Shown here: positions 20,074-29,003 of the stretch, in pieces
How the letters are laid out: the number at the start of each line of letters is the position of its first letter
Numbering within the stretch: position 1 is the stretch's first letter
Notes under the pieces: generated by a model
What the model was told of the DNA's origin: nothing
Databases searched by the model: none
What the model saw: only the letters and a program-made list of their open reading frames with translations
NCBI GenBank assembly: GCA_041399205.1
Contig: JAWKTK010000007.1
Coordinates: 271,401 to 335,400 of the forward strand
Length of the DNA stretch: 64,000 nt
Direction of reading: 5' to 3'
Source of the DNA: JAGQOZ01 sp041399205
Lineage (GTDB): Bacteria > Planctomycetota > Planctomycetia > Pirellulales > Pirellulaceae
Program-made: the position numbers and the translations under genes

Positions 20074-22896
20074 TCAGTCTTCCACTTCGTTCGCAGCTGC
20101 GTGTAAGACCTGGTCCACGTCTTTTCCTAAATGGGACGAAGTGGGGCTGGTTCGAGTGTTCAACAACGCCACTAAATTCACTCCGTCATGGCGGCGAATC
20201 AGGACCGCTGCGGTGCCAGATAACGAACCGGTGTGCCAATGATTCACTTTGCCATTCGCCAAGACTCGATTCAGCCAACCGAGCGAATAGTACACTTCTT
20301 TTTCGCTGCCATCTTCTGCGAAGCCGGCCAGTCCTGGCGGCCGAACATACATTTGCTCCAGCGAAGCTGCGTTTAACAGCCGGCACGTATTCGGGTCGTC
20401 CAGCTCTGCGGCAAAGCGAGCCAGATCTTCTGCCGATGCAATCCAACCACCGTGTGAATCCATGGCCTCCAAATTCCATGCCCCGTACGGCCACGGAACT
20501 TCTTGCCCCAAATCATTTTGAAACACAGACACACCCGTTCCCGGCTGGTAATACCGCACTTCGCTGACCGCTCGGCCCGTTAGCCGAGTGGCACCGATGC
20601 GCATGTTGGTAATTCCGATGGGTGACAACACATGGTCATGGACATAAGATTCGTAATCCTGACGCGAAATACGTTCGATGATTCGTCCCAGCAAGCAATA
20701 GCCGAAGTTCGAATACGCGTAGCGCTGGCCCGGTTCGAAGTCCAATGGTTGCTGCAACATGGCCTGAATCACGGTCGCTTGATCGGCCGGAGCAGGTACG
20801 TCCATTTGCTGAGCGAACCGGACCGACTGAAACATGGCATCAAAACTGACGTCTCGATCCCAACCTCCGCGATGCTGCAAAAGATGCCGGATGGTGATCT
20901 TTCGCCACAGTGGATCAAACGCATCTCCAGCCGCCGCAATCTGGTCGTCCAAGTCCAATACGTCCAGCAAGCAATCGTCCAGCTTCAACCGATCAGATTG
21001 AACCAACTGCATGACCGCCACTGCCGTGATGGGCTTGGAAATACTGGCAATACGAAACAGACTATCGGGCTGGACCAGTTCCTGTTTGGCCACGTCGGCA
21101 TAGCCGTAACCTTGCGAAAAGACTAGTTTTCCATCTTTCGTCATGGCCACCGCCATGCCAGGCACTCGATGTGTCTGCATGAATGCCTGAACATGCCGAT
21201 CAAAACTCGCAAAGCCAGATTCCGTCTCCTTCGCCTTCACCTGATGCGGTGCCCGGTCTGGCCGATAACCGGGGCCCCGTAAAACGCGCCCTGGTTTGGC
21301 ACCTGTGAATTCGCCGTCCTTTAGCACCACCTGACCATTGACCAAAACGTGCTCTACACCTGCGGACACGGCAGCGGGATTTGCAAAGTCGGCTCGATCT
21401 TGAATGGCTTGTAAATCAAACACAATCACATCGGCCGCCAAGCCCACGGCAATACGGCCTCGATCCAACGCCAACACGTCATTGGCCGCAGCCGCGCTGG
21501 CTTGTGAAACTGCTTGTTCCAGCGACAGCACACCTAGATCGCGAACATACCGGCTCAGCAATCGAGGGAACGAACCGAACGCTCGAGGATGCGAAGCAGC
21601 TCGGTCCGCACTGATCGGCCCCACATCCGTACAGAACGAAATGAAGGGTTGCTGCATGGCCAAAATCTTGTTGGCTTCGGTCATCGTTTCTGGCAACGCA
21701 AACGCGCCGCTCTTCACCAAGGCAAAGAACGTATCCCACACATCTTCGTTGGCCTGTTTGGCAATGGCGGCTACTGATTGACCATCCCATTCGGCATACT
21801 TCGCAAGATTGCTGCGTCCAATGATCATTCGATTCCAGTCTTGGCCCGCGTGACGATACCAATTCTCCCAACCGTCGGTCGATTCCATTTCGTGACGGAT
21901 TTTCTGCCGCAACTCCGCATCGTCCAGCCGCCGGATCAAGGCATCATATCCATCGGCAAAGTGACTGGGATGGATCAGCGCCGCAATGCCAAGCCCGTTG
22001 TTGATGTACGGGTAAATATCCGCCGTCACTTGTTGTCCGGCTGCTCGAGCGGCCTGAATGCGAGCAATCGCCAGCGGCATCTTTCCCCAATTCTGTCGGC
22101 CGGCAGCTTTGAGATGAAAAATGTGAACAGGTGCCCTGCCCTTCCGACCAATCTCTAAGGCTTCATCAATCGCTTCCAATAGTTTGTCACCTTCGTTCCG
22201 CATGTGCGTATAGTAGCGACCTCCGTATTGGCCAGCCGTTTCCACTAGCGCCGCGATTTCTTCGGTTGGAGCGAACACAGCCGGCGGATAGATCAAGGCC
22301 GTGGAAACACCGATAGCGCCGGCTTCCATCGCTTCTTGGACCAGCGTTTGCATACTTCGCAGCTCTTCGTCCGCAGGCCGACGATCGACGTCGCCAATCA
22401 CCAGTTGGCGAACTTGCGTATGCCCGATGGTCTGCACCACATTGATAGGAATGCCCTGAGATTCCACCAGCGAAAAATATTCCGCCATGGTGGTCCAGCC
22501 TTTTCGTGCGCCGTCCACGTCGCTCAGCGGAGCGGCCGACACGCCTTCGCCCGCGTTGATGGTAGTAATGCCTTGCGTCAGCAAATTGATCGCCGCTGCA
22601 GGATCGTCGATCAGGGGTGACGCGGTTTGCCCCATCATGTCGATAAATCCGGGCGAAACAATGCGATTGGTCGCGTCGATCACCACTTCGGCCTCTTCGT
22701 CTTGAATACGGCCGATATGCACATTCAAGCCGTCTCGAATGCCAACGTCGGCCTGATACCACGGAGCCCCCGTACCGTCGACAATGCGGCCGTGGCGAAT
22801 AGCCACGTCGTACGTCTTGTTCGCTTCTGCTATTTCGTTCGAACCAAACAACAGCAACACGAACAGTATTTTTCTGATAAACGTGACGACTCTCAT
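20074..22896 (-). CDS. Amidohydrolase (D-aminoacylase-like) fused to a class C beta-lactamase-like serine hydrolase
   Basis: This is a secreted bifunctional protein of 940 residues. ATG 22896 is chosen because it gives the signal peptide MRVVTFIRKILFVLLLFG and starts 4 bp after the DUF1501 stop; a longer start at 22938 would overlap that gene. Residues ~30-540 form an amidohydrolase of the N-acyl-D-amino-acid deacylase type: VAIRHGRIVDGTGAPW, SPGFIDMMGQTASP, YYTHMRNEGD, VHIFHLKA, then ISFCTDVGPISA. The usual HxH after GFID is replaced by MGQ, and the family's metal cysteine by Glu (NAGEGVSAAP). Residues ~570-930 form a penicillin-binding/beta-lactamase fold: SISK is the SxxK nucleophile motif, YSNF the YxN, and HTGSLSG the third motif. 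It probably hydrolyses D-amino-acid or peptide amides in the envelope. Confidence 0.88.
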   Translation of the reverse strand: MRVVTFIRKILFVLLLFGSNEIAEANKTYDVAIRHGRIVDGTGAPWYQADVGIRDGLNVHIGRIQDEEAEVVIDATNRIVSPGFIDMMGQTASPLIDDPAAAINLLTQGITTINAGEGVSAAPLSDVDGARKGWTTMAEYFSLVESQGIPINVVQTIGHTQVRQLVIGDVDRRPADEELRSMQTLVQEAMEAGAIGVSTALIYPPAVFAPTEEIAALVETAGQYGGRYYTHMRNEGDKLLEAIDEALEIGRKGRAPVHIFHLKAAGRQNWGKMPLAIARIQAARAAGQQVTADIYPYINNGLGIAALIHPSHFADGYDALIRRLDDAELRQKIRHEMESTDGWENWYRHAGQDWNRMIIGRSNLAKYAEWDGQSVAAIAKQANEDVWDTFFALVKSGAFALPETMTEANKILAMQQPFISFCTDVGPISADRAASHPRAFGSFPRLLSRYVRDLGVLSLEQAVSQASAAAANDVLALDRGRIAVGLAADVIVFDLQAIQDRADFANPAAVSAGVEHVLVNGQVVLKDGEFTGAKPGRVLRGPGYRPDRAPHQVKAKETESGFASFDRHVQAFMQTHRVPGMAVAMTKDGKLVFSQGYGYADVAKQELVQPDSLFRIASISKPITAVAVMQLVQSDRLKLDDCLLDVLDLDDQIAAAGDAFDPLWRKITIRHLLQHRGGWDRDVSFDAMFQSVRFAQQMDVPAPADQATVIQAMLQQPLDFEPGQRYAYSNFGYCLLGRIIERISRQDYESYVHDHVLSPIGITNMRIGATRLTGRAVSEVRYYQPGTGVSVFQNDLGQEVPWPYGAWNLEAMDSHGGWIASAEDLARFAAELDDPNTCRLLNAASLEQMYVRPPGLAGFAEDGSEKEVYYSLGWLNRVLANGKVNHWHTGSLSGTAAVLIRRHDGVNLVALLNTRTSPTSSHLGKDVDQVLHAAANEVED

Positions 22897-22900
22897 ACGG

Positions 22901-24400
22901 CTACACACAAATATCCTTGATGACATGACCATGAACATCCGTCAATCGAAAGTCACGACCTTGAAATCGATACGTGAGTTTTCGATGGTCGATTCCCAAC
23001 AAGTGCAAGATGGTGGCGTTGAGATCATGGATGTGCATAGTGCCCGGCGTCCATTTTTCTTTGCTGGGCTGAGGCGTCAGTTTTTCACCATGTTCATCCA
23101 CAATGTTGTAGCCATAGTCGTCGGTGCGGCCGTAGGTGATTCCGGGCTTGATCCCGCCGCCGGCCATCCATACGGAAAAGCAACGAGGATGATGGTCGCG
23201 ACCATAATTTTCTTTGGTTAGACCTCCTTGGCAGTAAGCCGTACGACCAAATTCGCCACCCCAAATGACAAGCGTATCGTCCAACATGCCTCGTTGCCGC
23301 AGATCTTTGATCAGTGCCGCGCAGCCTTGATCGACATCTTTGCACTGCGATTCGTGCTCTTGAGGAAGATTGCCGTGCGCATCCCAACCTCGATGAAAGA
23401 TCTGGATATTCCGCACACCTCGTTCCGCCAACCGTCTCGCATTCAAGCAACATGCGGCAAACGTACCGGGCTGCTTGGCGTCTTCACCGTACAGCTGAAA
23501 TGTACTTTCAGGTTCGGTCGAAAGGTCCATCAATTCGGGAACGGAGGCTTGCATGCGGTAAGCCATTTCATGTTGACGAATTCGAGCCAACACTTCCGGG
23601 TCGCCAAACTGACGATGCTGTTCGTCATTAATGGCCGCCAACGCATCCAATTGGGCTCGACGATCGGCTCGCGTCACTCCCGTGGGATTGCTCAAGTACA
23701 AAACGGGATCACCTTCGCTGCGCATCAAGATGCCCTGATGATCCGAAGGCAAGAAGCCGGATCCCCATAGTCGATTGAATAAACTTTGCTCCGCGAATTG
23801 GCTCTTCGCGTGCATGACGACATAGTGCGGTAGGTTTTCATTCATGCTGCCCAAGCCGTAACTGAGCCACGCACCCAAACTGGGTCGACCGGGAATTTGG
23901 CTCCCCGTTTGAATGTACGTAATAGCCGGATCATGGTTGATGGCTTCCGTAAACGTGCTGTGCACCACACACAATTCGTGGGCTACTTGAGCGGTATACG
24001 GCAGCAATTCACTGACCCACACACCTTGGTCGTTGTTGTCATACTTGGTGAATTTGTATTTACTAGGACACACAGGCAACGTTTTTTGCCCCGACGTCAT
24101 CCCGGTAATGCGCTGACCATCTCGGATATGTTCTGGTAAATCTTGTCCGAACATGTCCATCATCTTGGGTTTGTAGTCCCACGTATCATGATGGCTTGGT
24201 CCACCACTCATGAACAAGTAGATCACTCGTTTGGCCTTGGCCGTATGATGCAATCCATCGGCCTGTCCAATCGAATTGCCCAGCAACGGATTGCTCATCA
24301 GCTGTGCCATGGCAGCCGTACCGACACCCAATGCGGTGCGGCCAAACAGCTGGCGACGAGTGATAGAGAGATCATATTCACGTAGGGGATGTCGATCCAT
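22901..24400 (-). CDS. DUF1501 family protein (secreted, Tat signal)
   Basis: DUF1501 proteins are planctomycete-rich members related to the sulfatase/alkaline phosphatase superfamily; their reaction is unproven. ATG 24400 is preferred over a longer opening from 24469 because a CAGGAA site precedes it and it starts the Tat-type leader SITRRQLFGRTALGVGTAAM. The body carries IYLFMSGGPSHHDTWDYKP (SGGPSxxDTWDxKP is the family hallmark), VCVVHSTFTEAINHDPA-type and QTGSQIPGRPSLGAWLSYGL segments, then IWGGEFGRTAYCQGG and GRDHHPRCFSVWMAGGGIKP near the end. 499 residues is the normal size. It follows the DUF1549 gene (with a repeat array between) and precedes the amidohydrolase fusion by 4 bp, so the latter two are likely co-transcribed. 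Confidence 0.93.
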   Translation of the reverse strand: MDRHPLREYDLSITRRQLFGRTALGVGTAAMAQLMSNPLLGNSIGQADGLHHTAKAKRVIYLFMSGGPSHHDTWDYKPKMMDMFGQDLPEHIRDGQRITGMTSGQKTLPVCPSKYKFTKYDNNDQGVWVSELLPYTAQVAHELCVVHSTFTEAINHDPAITYIQTGSQIPGRPSLGAWLSYGLGSMNENLPHYVVMHAKSQFAEQSLFNRLWGSGFLPSDHQGILMRSEGDPVLYLSNPTGVTRADRRAQLDALAAINDEQHRQFGDPEVLARIRQHEMAYRMQASVPELMDLSTEPESTFQLYGEDAKQPGTFAACCLNARRLAERGVRNIQIFHRGWDAHGNLPQEHESQCKDVDQGCAALIKDLRQRGMLDDTLVIWGGEFGRTAYCQGGLTKENYGRDHHPRCFSVWMAGGGIKPGITYGRTDDYGYNIVDEHGEKLTPQPSKEKWTPGTMHIHDLNATILHLLGIDHRKLTYRFQGRDFRLTDVHGHVIKDICV

Positions 24401-24477
24401 TTTGATTGTTCCTGCTGGCCGTATTTTTACTTTTGGGTTAGATAACGAGTTTAGTTCGAAGTGTGTCAAATCCGTTC

Positions 24478-25192
24478 GTAGTACCGGCTTCAGCCGGAGT
24501 GCGTTTTTTCTCCGCCTAAAGGCGTTACTACAAACAATCCGGAGTGCGCTCTTTCTCCGCCTAAAGGCGTTACTACAAACAATCCGGAGTGTGTTTTTTC
24601 TCCGCCTAAAGGCGTTACTACAAACTAGTAAAGCATCAATCCGTTTGTAGTACCGGCTTTAGCCGGAATGTGTTTTGTCCGCCTAAAGGCGTTACTACGA
24701 ACTAGCCGGAGTGCGTTCTTTCTCCGCCTAAAGGCGTTACTACAAACTAGTAAAGCATCAATCCGTTTGTAGTACCGGCTTTAGCCGGAAATGTGTTTTG
24801 TCCGCCTAAAGGCGTTACTACAAACAATCCGGAGTGTGTTTTTTCTCCGTCTAAAGGCGTTACTACAAACTAGTAAAGCATCAATCCGTTTGTAGTACCG
24901 GCTTTAGCCGGATTTTTTCGCCTAAAGGCGTTACTACGAACTAGCCGGAGTGCTTTTTCTCCGCCTAAAGGCGTTTACAACAATCCGGAGTGCTTTTCTC
25001 CGCCTAAAGGCGTTACTACAAACTAGTAAAGCATCAATCCGTTTGTAGTACCGGCTTTAGCCGGAGTGTGTTCTTTCTCCGCCTAAAGGCGTTACTACAA
25101 ACAATCCGGAGTGCGTTCTTTCTCCGCCTAAAGGCGTTATTACAAACAATCCGGAGTGTGTTCTTTCTCCGCTCCGCCTAAAGGCGTTACTG
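24478..25192. repeat. 0.7 kb nested repeat array
   Basis: Units of about 45 bp (TCCGGAGTGnGTTnTTTCTC then CGCCTAAAGGCGTTACTACA) alternate with GTAGTACCGGCTTTAGCCGG. Both CCGGCTTTAGCCGG and CGCCTAAAGGCG are near-perfect palindromes, so every unit can form hairpins. A higher-order repeat is marked by CAAACTAGTAAAGCATCAA at 24621, 24743, 24866 and 25019 (spacings 122, 123, 153 bp), and a fifth copy at 25193 is the end of the DUF1549 coding sequence. No gene. The array separates the DUF1549 and DUF1501 genes. Confidence 0.95.
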
Positions 25193-25196
25193 CAAA

Positions 25197-27644
25197 CTAG
25201 TAAAGCATCAACGCGATGTCACTCGCCAACACCGTTGCGCATACTTGAGTCCAGGCGGCGACTTCGACCGCATCTAGCGAATCGTTGGCTTTAGCGTCAC
25301 CGATGGCCAGTAACGCTTTGGCATCGTCGACCGATTCCGTATAGCGATTCCGCATCGACTCCAATAGTTGCACACAAGCAGCTTGTTCGCGCTCGTTCGC
25401 AGCGCGACATGCCAACAAGCGAAACATCTGATCAATGCGCTGCGAATCACCGTCCGACGATTTGACAAGCCGTTCGGCAAATTTCCGAGCCATCTCCACT
25501 CGTTGCGTTTCGTTCAACAATCCCAGCGATTGCAGCGAAGTGTTGGTTCGTGATCTGCGAACGCAGCTCGATTCCCGGTTGGGTGCGTCAAACAACGTCA
25601 TCATGGGATGAGGCGAAGTTCGCTTCCAGTAGACATATAAGCTGCGTCGATACAACCGAGTTCCTTCGTCGCGAACATACTGCTTGGTGTTGCTGGCCGG
25701 ATGCGCCATTGCCAACCACATGCCGGGCGGTTGGTATGGCTTCACGCCTTCGCCACCCATGTGCGGATCCAGCAACTGACTGGCCCACAAGCCGATATCT
25801 CGCAAAACTTCGGCATCCAATCGAAACCGCGGCCCTCGTGCCCAAAGACGATTGTCCGCGTCTTCAATGTCGCTGCGCCACGCCGAACTCTGCTGAAACG
25901 TGCGGCTATTGACCAGCATGCGCAACATGTGTTTGTGATCCCAACCGCTTTCTTGAAGTTCGACGGCCAGCCAATCAAGCAATTCTGGATGCGTCGGTTG
26001 TTCTCCTTGCAGTCCAAAATCTTCTGGAGTTCTCACCAAGCCCAAACCAAACGTGCGAATCCAAATCTGGTTCACGACCACTCGAGAAACCAGCGGATGA
26101 TCGGGAGACGCAAGCCACTGGGCCAGTCCCAAGCGATTGCGGGGTGCATCTTTGGGCAGCGAACCCATGACGCTGGGAACGGCGGGCTCCAGCCGGTCTC
26201 CTTTAGGCTGATCATATTCACCTCGGTTCAGTAAAAACGTTTCCCGAGGCTGCTCCAGTTCTTTGGCAACCAACGTGGTAGTGAACTGTTCTTCCGCCGC
26301 TGTGATACGGTTTCGCAAATCGACGGCGGTGGCGTGGCATGCGAGCTTACTGAACGAACCGTTTTCATCGGCCAGTAATGCCAACCGCTCTGTGGCGTCG
26401 GCAGTTCGCCACGCAGCCAGATCGGCTTCACTGAGCGAATCAAGGTCCGCCAATTGCGCGTCGACGTCCGCCAAGAACGTAGATTGTTCGGCGGTCAGCG
26501 ACAGCCAAGCATCCCAGGCATCTTGGTCACTGGGTACTTTGATGACCGGGCCGTATTCATATTTGTTCCCGTCCAGCGCAGACTCCGCAGTGCTATTGAA
26601 GAAGGCAAACAAGTTGTAAAATTCGGTTTGCGTGACGGGATCATACTTGTGCGTGTGACAGCGACAGCAGTTGAGCGTCATCCCCAACAGAACCGTGCCC
26701 AAATTTTCGACTCGATCAAAATTATTCTTCGCCTGAAATTCAGCCGGGATCACTCCGCCTTCCGACGTGGTGGGATTCATGCGAACGTAACCCGTGGCCA
26801 CCAGCTGCGCCAGATTCGGATTGGGAAGCAAATCGCCAGCCAATTGCCACGTGATAAATTCGTCCAGTGGCAGGTTTTGGTTCATTGCGCGAACCACCCA
26901 ATCGCGATACGGATAGATGCCTCGGCGATTATCCAAATGCAAACCATGGGTGTCACCATAACGAACCGCGTCCAGCCAATAACGAGCTTGATGTTCGCCA
27001 AAGCGAGGATTCGCCAGCAGTCGTTCCACGAATCGAGCGTAGGCGTCTTGGCGATCGTCAGCCAAGAATTGCTGCAATTCGTCCGACTCCGGAGGCATAC
27101 CGGTCAGCACCAAAGCGGCTCGGCGAGCCAGCGTGTGTTTGTCCGCCGCCGGCGCAAAATCTAAACCTTGTTGGGCCAAACGTGCAGCGACAAAGGCATC
27201 TACAGGATTGGCGTGGGTTTGATTCGCGTCAAGAAGTTCGGACTTTTGTGGCGGCACAAACGCCCAATGCTTGGCGTACGAGCCCCCTTCGCGGACCCAC
27301 TGATCCAGCAAGTTTCGTTCTTCTTCTGTTAACTGCTTCTCAGCATCCAACGGCGGCATCGGATCATCGGCATCGTGAATGCGAACCAGAATTTGGCTGT
27401 TCGCTGGTTCGTCTGGATCGATAGCACGGTATCCACCCAAGTCTTGCGTTGCCGCTTCATACGAATCCAAACGCACGTTATCGTCGGCACGAGCGTCAGG
27501 CCCGTGACAAACAAAACACTTATTGGAAAGAATGGGCAGAATCTGCCGCGCAAAGTGAACATTGGATTGTGCCAATACGCTCGGTGCAAATATCAAAGCG
27601 AACAGGCTGGCGACAATGGTCGACTGCAATTTTCTGCGAATCAT
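25197..27644 (-). CDS. DUF1549/DUF1553 protein with N-terminal planctomycete cytochrome domain
   Basis: This is a secreted 815-residue protein of the PSCyt1-PSCyt2-PSD1 family, always common in planctomycetes and usually paired with DUF1501 as here. ATG 27644 has a GGAAAG site and starts the signal peptide MIRRKLQSTIVASLFALIFA. The N-terminal c-type heme site is NKCFVCHGPDARADDNVRLD (CxxCH). DUF1549 spans residues ~150-380 (RFVERLLANPRFGEHQARYW, then FITWQLAGDLLPNP) and holds a second CxxCH (NCCRCHTHKYDP). DUF1553 follows (RNRLGLAQWLASPDHPLVSR, VVVNQIWIRTFG, then RRSLYVYWKRTSPHPMMTLF). The biochemical role is unproven; redox or polysaccharide-related functions have been proposed. The stop codon lies inside a sequence that recurs in the adjoining repeat array. 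Confidence 0.93.
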   Translation of the reverse strand: MIRRKLQSTIVASLFALIFAPSVLAQSNVHFARQILPILSNKCFVCHGPDARADDNVRLDSYEAATQDLGGYRAIDPDEPANSQILVRIHDADDPMPPLDAEKQLTEEERNLLDQWVREGGSYAKHWAFVPPQKSELLDANQTHANPVDAFVAARLAQQGLDFAPAADKHTLARRAALVLTGMPPESDELQQFLADDRQDAYARFVERLLANPRFGEHQARYWLDAVRYGDTHGLHLDNRRGIYPYRDWVVRAMNQNLPLDEFITWQLAGDLLPNPNLAQLVATGYVRMNPTTSEGGVIPAEFQAKNNFDRVENLGTVLLGMTLNCCRCHTHKYDPVTQTEFYNLFAFFNSTAESALDGNKYEYGPVIKVPSDQDAWDAWLSLTAEQSTFLADVDAQLADLDSLSEADLAAWRTADATERLALLADENGSFSKLACHATAVDLRNRITAAEEQFTTTLVAKELEQPRETFLLNRGEYDQPKGDRLEPAVPSVMGSLPKDAPRNRLGLAQWLASPDHPLVSRVVVNQIWIRTFGLGLVRTPEDFGLQGEQPTHPELLDWLAVELQESGWDHKHMLRMLVNSRTFQQSSAWRSDIEDADNRLWARGPRFRLDAEVLRDIGLWASQLLDPHMGGEGVKPYQPPGMWLAMAHPASNTKQYVRDEGTRLYRRSLYVYWKRTSPHPMMTLFDAPNRESSCVRRSRTNTSLQSLGLLNETQRVEMARKFAERLVKSSDGDSQRIDQMFRLLACRAANEREQAACVQLLESMRNRYTESVDDAKALLAIGDAKANDSLDAVEVAAWTQVCATVLASDIALMLY

Positions 27645-27854
27645 CAATTCTTTCCGCACAAGAGCTGTAACGTTTCGTCCATACAACTCCACTATTCTAT
27701 CGCAATTAGATTCTGTTTCGAACAGCCCTTTTTTTTGTAACCCAGCACATCGAGTCGAACCAGTCGAACCCAACCGGGCTGTCTACTCGGGCGTTTTCCG
27801 TTTACGATTCAGGTTCTGTACGATTGACATTACCCTCCTGCGAGTTCCCAAAGC

Positions 27855-29003
27855 ATGAAATGGCTTGCGTTCCTTCTAAAAGTCAGCATTGTCCCGTTGT
27901 TGATAGTGTTGCTGGTGGCATGGTTTCGCTTCGCACCGATCGACGTGCAAGCATTGGAAGTGCAGCGTGATACGATTGTGACCGAAGTGTTCGGCACGGG
28001 AACACTGGAAGCAAAAGTTTCGTCCGCCATTAGCCCGAAGATTCAAGGACGCATTCAACAAGTGCTGGTGGACCAGGGAGATACAGTGCAGTCGGGCGAT
28101 CTGCTGATCCAGCTTGACGATCAAGAACTGCAACAACAAGTCGCCATTGCTCAGGCCGATGCCGAAGCAGCACAGGCCGCGCTGGAACGACTCCAGGCCG
28201 ACAAGCAACGCGCGACCGCCGTGTTTGACCAAGCGCAGAGGTCTTACGATCGAGCGGCCGAATTAGCTTCGAAGAATGCCGTTGGCAAAGAAGAATTGGA
28301 ACGAGACGCCGAATCGTTGGCCATTGCTCACGCCGATGTGGCTCGAGCCGAAGCGGCCATTCAGGAAGGCCAACAAAAGCGAATCGCTGCCGAAAAGACA
28401 CTGCAGTACCAACAGGCTCGGCTGGATGATTCGCGCATTACCGCTCCGTTTGACGGCCTGATTGTCGCTCGGAAAAAAGAAGCCGGTGATGTCGTCGCGC
28501 CGGGCGGGCAAATCTTGACTTTGATATCGACCGATGTGCTCTGGATTCAGGCTTGGGTGGACGAAACCGAAATGGATCAACTGGCGACCGACCAAACAGC
28601 TCGAGTGGTCTTTCGTTCGCAGCCTGATCAGACGTTTTCTGGCAAAGTCGTGCGACTCGGCAACGAAGCCGACCGGGAAACTCGCGAATTCATTGTCGAA
28701 GTGCAAGTTTTACAGCTGCCTAAGACGTGGGCCGTTGGTCAGCGAGCGGACGTGTATATCCGAACCGCCAGCAAGCCAGACGTGGTAGTCATTCCAGCCG
28801 AACGAATTATCAGACACCAGGACGAAGTAGGTGTCTTCTTGAATCAAAGCGGCGTGGCCCAGTGGCAACCGATCCAAACCGGCGCCAGCGGTAATTCCTT
28901 GGTCGAAGTGACGGAAGGGCTGTCTGCCGGAGATCAAATCGTCTGGCCAGTAGCACCCGGCGGGACGCTTCGCAACTTGCAACGCATTAGGGTACAGCCA
29001 TGA
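27855..29003 (+). CDS. HlyD/MacA-type periplasmic adaptor of an ABC exporter
   Basis: This is the membrane-fusion subunit linking an inner-membrane ABC exporter to the envelope. An N-terminal anchor (residues ~4-26, VSIVPLLIVLLVAWFRFAPI) is followed by a lipoyl-like half (ISPKIQGRIQQVLVDQGDTV). A long coiled coil rich in Ala/Glu/Gln comes next (~85-190), then the second lipoyl half (ITAPFDGLIVARKKEAGDVV) and beta-barrel segments (RVVFRSQPDQTFSGKVVRLG). The length of 382 residues is normal. Its TGA overlaps the ATG of the permease (ATGA at 29000-29003). It is first in a three-gene operon resembling DevBCA/MacAB. No TolC-like gene is adjacent. Confidence 0.9.
   Translation: MKWLAFLLKVSIVPLLIVLLVAWFRFAPIDVQALEVQRDTIVTEVFGTGTLEAKVSSAISPKIQGRIQQVLVDQGDTVQSGDLLIQLDDQELQQQVAIAQADAEAAQAALERLQADKQRATAVFDQAQRSYDRAAELASKNAVGKEELERDAESLAIAHADVARAEAAIQEGQQKRIAAEKTLQYQQARLDDSRITAPFDGLIVARKKEAGDVVAPGGQILTLISTDVLWIQAWVDETEMDQLATDQTARVVFRSQPDQTFSGKVVRLGNEADRETREFIVEVQVLQLPKTWAVGQRADVYIRTASKPDVVVIPAERIIRHQDEVGVFLNQSGVAQWQPIQTGASGNSLVEVTEGLSAGDQIVWPVAPGGTLRNLQRIRVQP

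Noticed and set aside
22896..22938. Longer start for the deacylase/serine hydrolase fusion
   Set aside because: It would overlap the DUF1501 stop and place 14 residues before the signal peptide.
24478..25192. CRISPR array
   Set aside because: Units are palindromic and adjacent, spacers are themselves repeats rather than unique, and there are no cas genes.
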